A stretch of 7,158 nucleotides of DNA from Bacillota bacterium (GTDB lineage Bacteria > Bacillota > Clostridia > Lachnospirales > Lachnospiraceae), in the NCBI GenBank assembly GCA_023424235.1, contig JAFAEB010000027.1, positions 1 through 7,158 of the forward strand. The letters are read 5' to 3'. Under the pieces are notes generated by a model, which was not told where the DNA came from, did not search any database, and saw only the letters and a program-made list of their open reading frames with translations. The first letter of the stretch is position 1; each line of letters opens with the position of its first letter. The translations under genes and the position numbers were made by a program. Of the stretch, positions 5,560 to 7,158 are shown piece after piece.

Positions 5560-7158
5560 ATGAACTGGCATAACATGACAAAAGAGGCAATTATTACAGA
5601 GCTAGGTAGCAATACTGAAAATGGTTTATCTAAAAAGGAAGTATTAAGGCGGCAAAAAACTTATGGTTTGAACATATTAGAAGCAAAAAAAAAGAAAAAT
5701 ATAATCCTTAGATTTTTAAGTCAATTTAGTGACTTTATGATTATCACACTTATTTGTGCTGCTATTGTTTCATTTTTTGTTTCTCTCATGCATGGTGAAG
5801 TAGATTTTGTTGACCCTATCATAATCTTACTAATAATTACATTGAATGCAATATTAGGTGTATTACAAGAGACAAAAGCTGAAAGGTCACTTGAAGCACT
5901 TCAGAAAATGTCAGCTCCCACTGCTTTAGTTTTACGTGATGGCATAATTGAAAACGTTGATGCGAAGGAATTAGTACCGGGTGATATTATATATTTAGAA
6001 ACTGGTCACTTTGTACCCGCTGATGGTAGATTATTAAATAGTGTAAACCTAAAAGTAGAAGAAGCTTCTCTAACCGGTGAATCTCATCTAGTAGAAAAAG
6101 ATGAAGCTGCTTTTTTGGGAAAGGATACTCTCCTTGCAGATCGAATTAATATGGTTATGGCTACTGGTATCGTTACCTATGGTAGAGGAAGTGCTATTGT
6201 TACTGCTACTGGTATGAATACAGAAGTCGGTCATATTGCCAAACTAATAATGGCGGATGAAACACCAATGACACCGCTTCAAAAACGTCTTGCTAAAACT
6301 GGTAAATCATTAGGTATCGCTGCCCTTAGTATCTGTATTCTTATTTTTATAATCGGTATTCTTAAAAACAGACCGATTTTTGATATGTTTATGACATCTG
6401 TAAGTTTAGCTGTAGCAGCTATACCAGAAGGCCTTCCAGCAATCGTAACAATTATGCTCTCTCTCGGTGTTCAAAGAATGGCTAAGAAAAATGCAGTAAT
6501 TCGTAAGCTTCCAGCTGTAGAGACTCTTGGAAGTGCAACGGTTATATGTTCTGATAAAACTGGTACCCTTACTCAGAATAAAATGACTGTAACAGAGCTC
6601 GCTTCAATCCAAGGCAAGGAGCATCCAGATACTAATTTTAGCAAATACCTTTTAACTCTAGCAGCCCTATGTAATGATTCTATTTTACAAGTTACAAAAA
6701 ATAAGAAAACTATGACAGTAACTGCAACGGGTGAACCCACTGAAAAGGCTCTAATTATGGCTGCATATCACGTTGACTTATTAAAACCAAAATTAGATAT
6801 GAATTCACCAAGAGTTTATGAGATCCCCTTTGACTCAACCAGAAAGTGTATGACTACTGTACATAAGGATGGGAATCAAAAACTAAAAAGTATAACAAAA
6901 GGTGCTTTTGATGTTCTAATATCAAAATGTTCACAGATTTACATAAATGGTTCTGTAACTACACTTACCAATGCTCACATGAATGCTATTTCGAAGATAA
7001 ATCAAGGTATGGCAGAACGAGCACTTCGTGTGATTGCCGTAGCCTATAAGGATTTACCATCTGATTTATTAACAAAGAAAGGGGCAGCTAGCAAAGATAC
7101 CAATTCAAGTTTTAATAAAAACCTTGAGTCAGGCCTAACATTAGTAGGACTTATTGGT
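5560..7158 (+). CDS. P-type cation-transporting ATPase, PacL/Ca2+ type (3' end outside window)
   Basis: 533 codons are present with no stop; related proteins are about 850-900 aa, so the 3' third is missing. P-type ATPases of this class (P2A, SERCA/PacL-like) pump Ca2+, or in some members Mn2+, out of the cytoplasm at the cost of ATP. The N-terminal cation-ATPase domain is residues 1-50 (WHNMTKEAIITELGS, then GLSKKEVLRRQKTYGLN). M1 and M2 lie near 52-75 and 82-106. The actuator domain has VPGDI, PADGR (153-157) and TGES (172-175). M3 and M4 follow, with AAIPEGLPA (PEGLP 289-293), whose Glu is a Ca2+ ligand in SERCA. The phosphorylation motif is CSDKTGTLTQNKM with Asp332 as the phospho-acceptor. 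The nucleotide-binding domain shows GEPTEKAL (391-398) and KGA (447-449). The window stops at LVGLIG, just before the expected DPPR hinge motif. M5-M6, which would settle ion specificity, cannot be seen. The gene is divergent from the MATE gene. Confidence 0.94.
   Translation, partial: MNWHNMTKEAIITELGSNTENGLSKKEVLRRQKTYGLNILEAKKKKNIILRFLSQFSDFMIITLICAAIVSFFVSLMHGEVDFVDPIIILLIITLNAILGVLQETKAERSLEALQKMSAPTALVLRDGIIENVDAKELVPGDIIYLETGHFVPADGRLLNSVNLKVEEASLTGESHLVEKDEAAFLGKDTLLADRINMVMATGIVTYGRGSAIVTATGMNTEVGHIAKLIMADETPMTPLQKRLAKTGKSLGIAALSICILIFIIGILKNRPIFDMFMTSVSLAVAAIPEGLPAIVTIMLSLGVQRMAKKNAVIRKLPAVETLGSATVICSDKTGTLTQNKMTVTELASIQGKEHPDTNFSKYLLTLAALCNDSILQVTKNKKTMTVTATGEPTEKALIMAAYHVDLLKPKLDMNSPRVYEIPFDSTRKCMTTVHKDGNQKLKSITKGAFDVLISKCSQIYINGSVTTLTNAHMNAISKINQGMAERALRVIAVAYKDLPSDLLTKKGAASKDTNSSFNKNLESGLTLVGLIG

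Noticed and set aside
1..7158. CRISPR array, insertion sequence, phage, tRNA/rRNA or defence system
   Set aside because: No spaced direct repeats, transposase or recombinase motifs, cloverleaf sequence or defence-gene domains were seen. The coding content is fully explained by transporters and a pyrophosphatase.

Overview
The window is AT-rich, with clostridial-type Shine-Dalgarno sites (AGGAGG) and intrinsic terminators. Its gene types are common in Clostridia: a paired ABC exporter, a CBS/DRTGG-regulated family II pyrophosphatase, a NorM/DinF-like MATE transporter and a PacL-like P-type ATPase. I infer a low-GC Gram-positive anaerobe, perhaps Lachnospiraceae (Clostridium cluster XIVa). That placement rests on style and gene content, not on a marker gene.

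Layout. Bases 1-110 hold the last 35 codons and stop of an ABC exporter subunit. It overlaps by 11 nt a second, complete ABC exporter half-transporter (100-2070, +, GTG start), so the two are probably translationally coupled halves of a heterodimer. A 191-bp gap between convergent genes follows and carries a strong hairpin terminator. On the minus strand are a Mn/Co-dependent inorganic pyrophosphatase with a regulatory CBS-DRTGG-CBS insert (2262-3908) and, upstream of it, a MATE efflux protein (3986-5338). For both minus-strand genes the Shine-Dalgarno site selects an internal ATG over the longer TTG-initiated frame. A 221-bp divergent intergenic region separates the MATE gene from a P-type cation ATPase (5560 to the window end, +). 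The ATPase is cut by the window edge after 533 codons, just before its hinge region.

How the genes relate. Three are membrane transporters and one is a cytoplasmic energy-metabolism enzyme. Only the two ABC genes form an obvious functional unit. The pyrophosphatase can be read from the MATE transcript but also has a good extended -10 promoter of its own, overlapping the MATE stop codon. The MATE and ATPase genes have separate divergent promoter candidates.

The most unusual feature is inside the second ABC protein. Between the Q-loop and the signature motif of its ATPase domain sit about 55 extra residues, which resolve into five imperfect 11-residue units (33-bp period), rich in Asn, Asp and Ser. 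I see no phage, insertion sequence, CRISPR array, RNA gene or defence system. Apart from that repeat, the window looks like ordinary chromosomal DNA.
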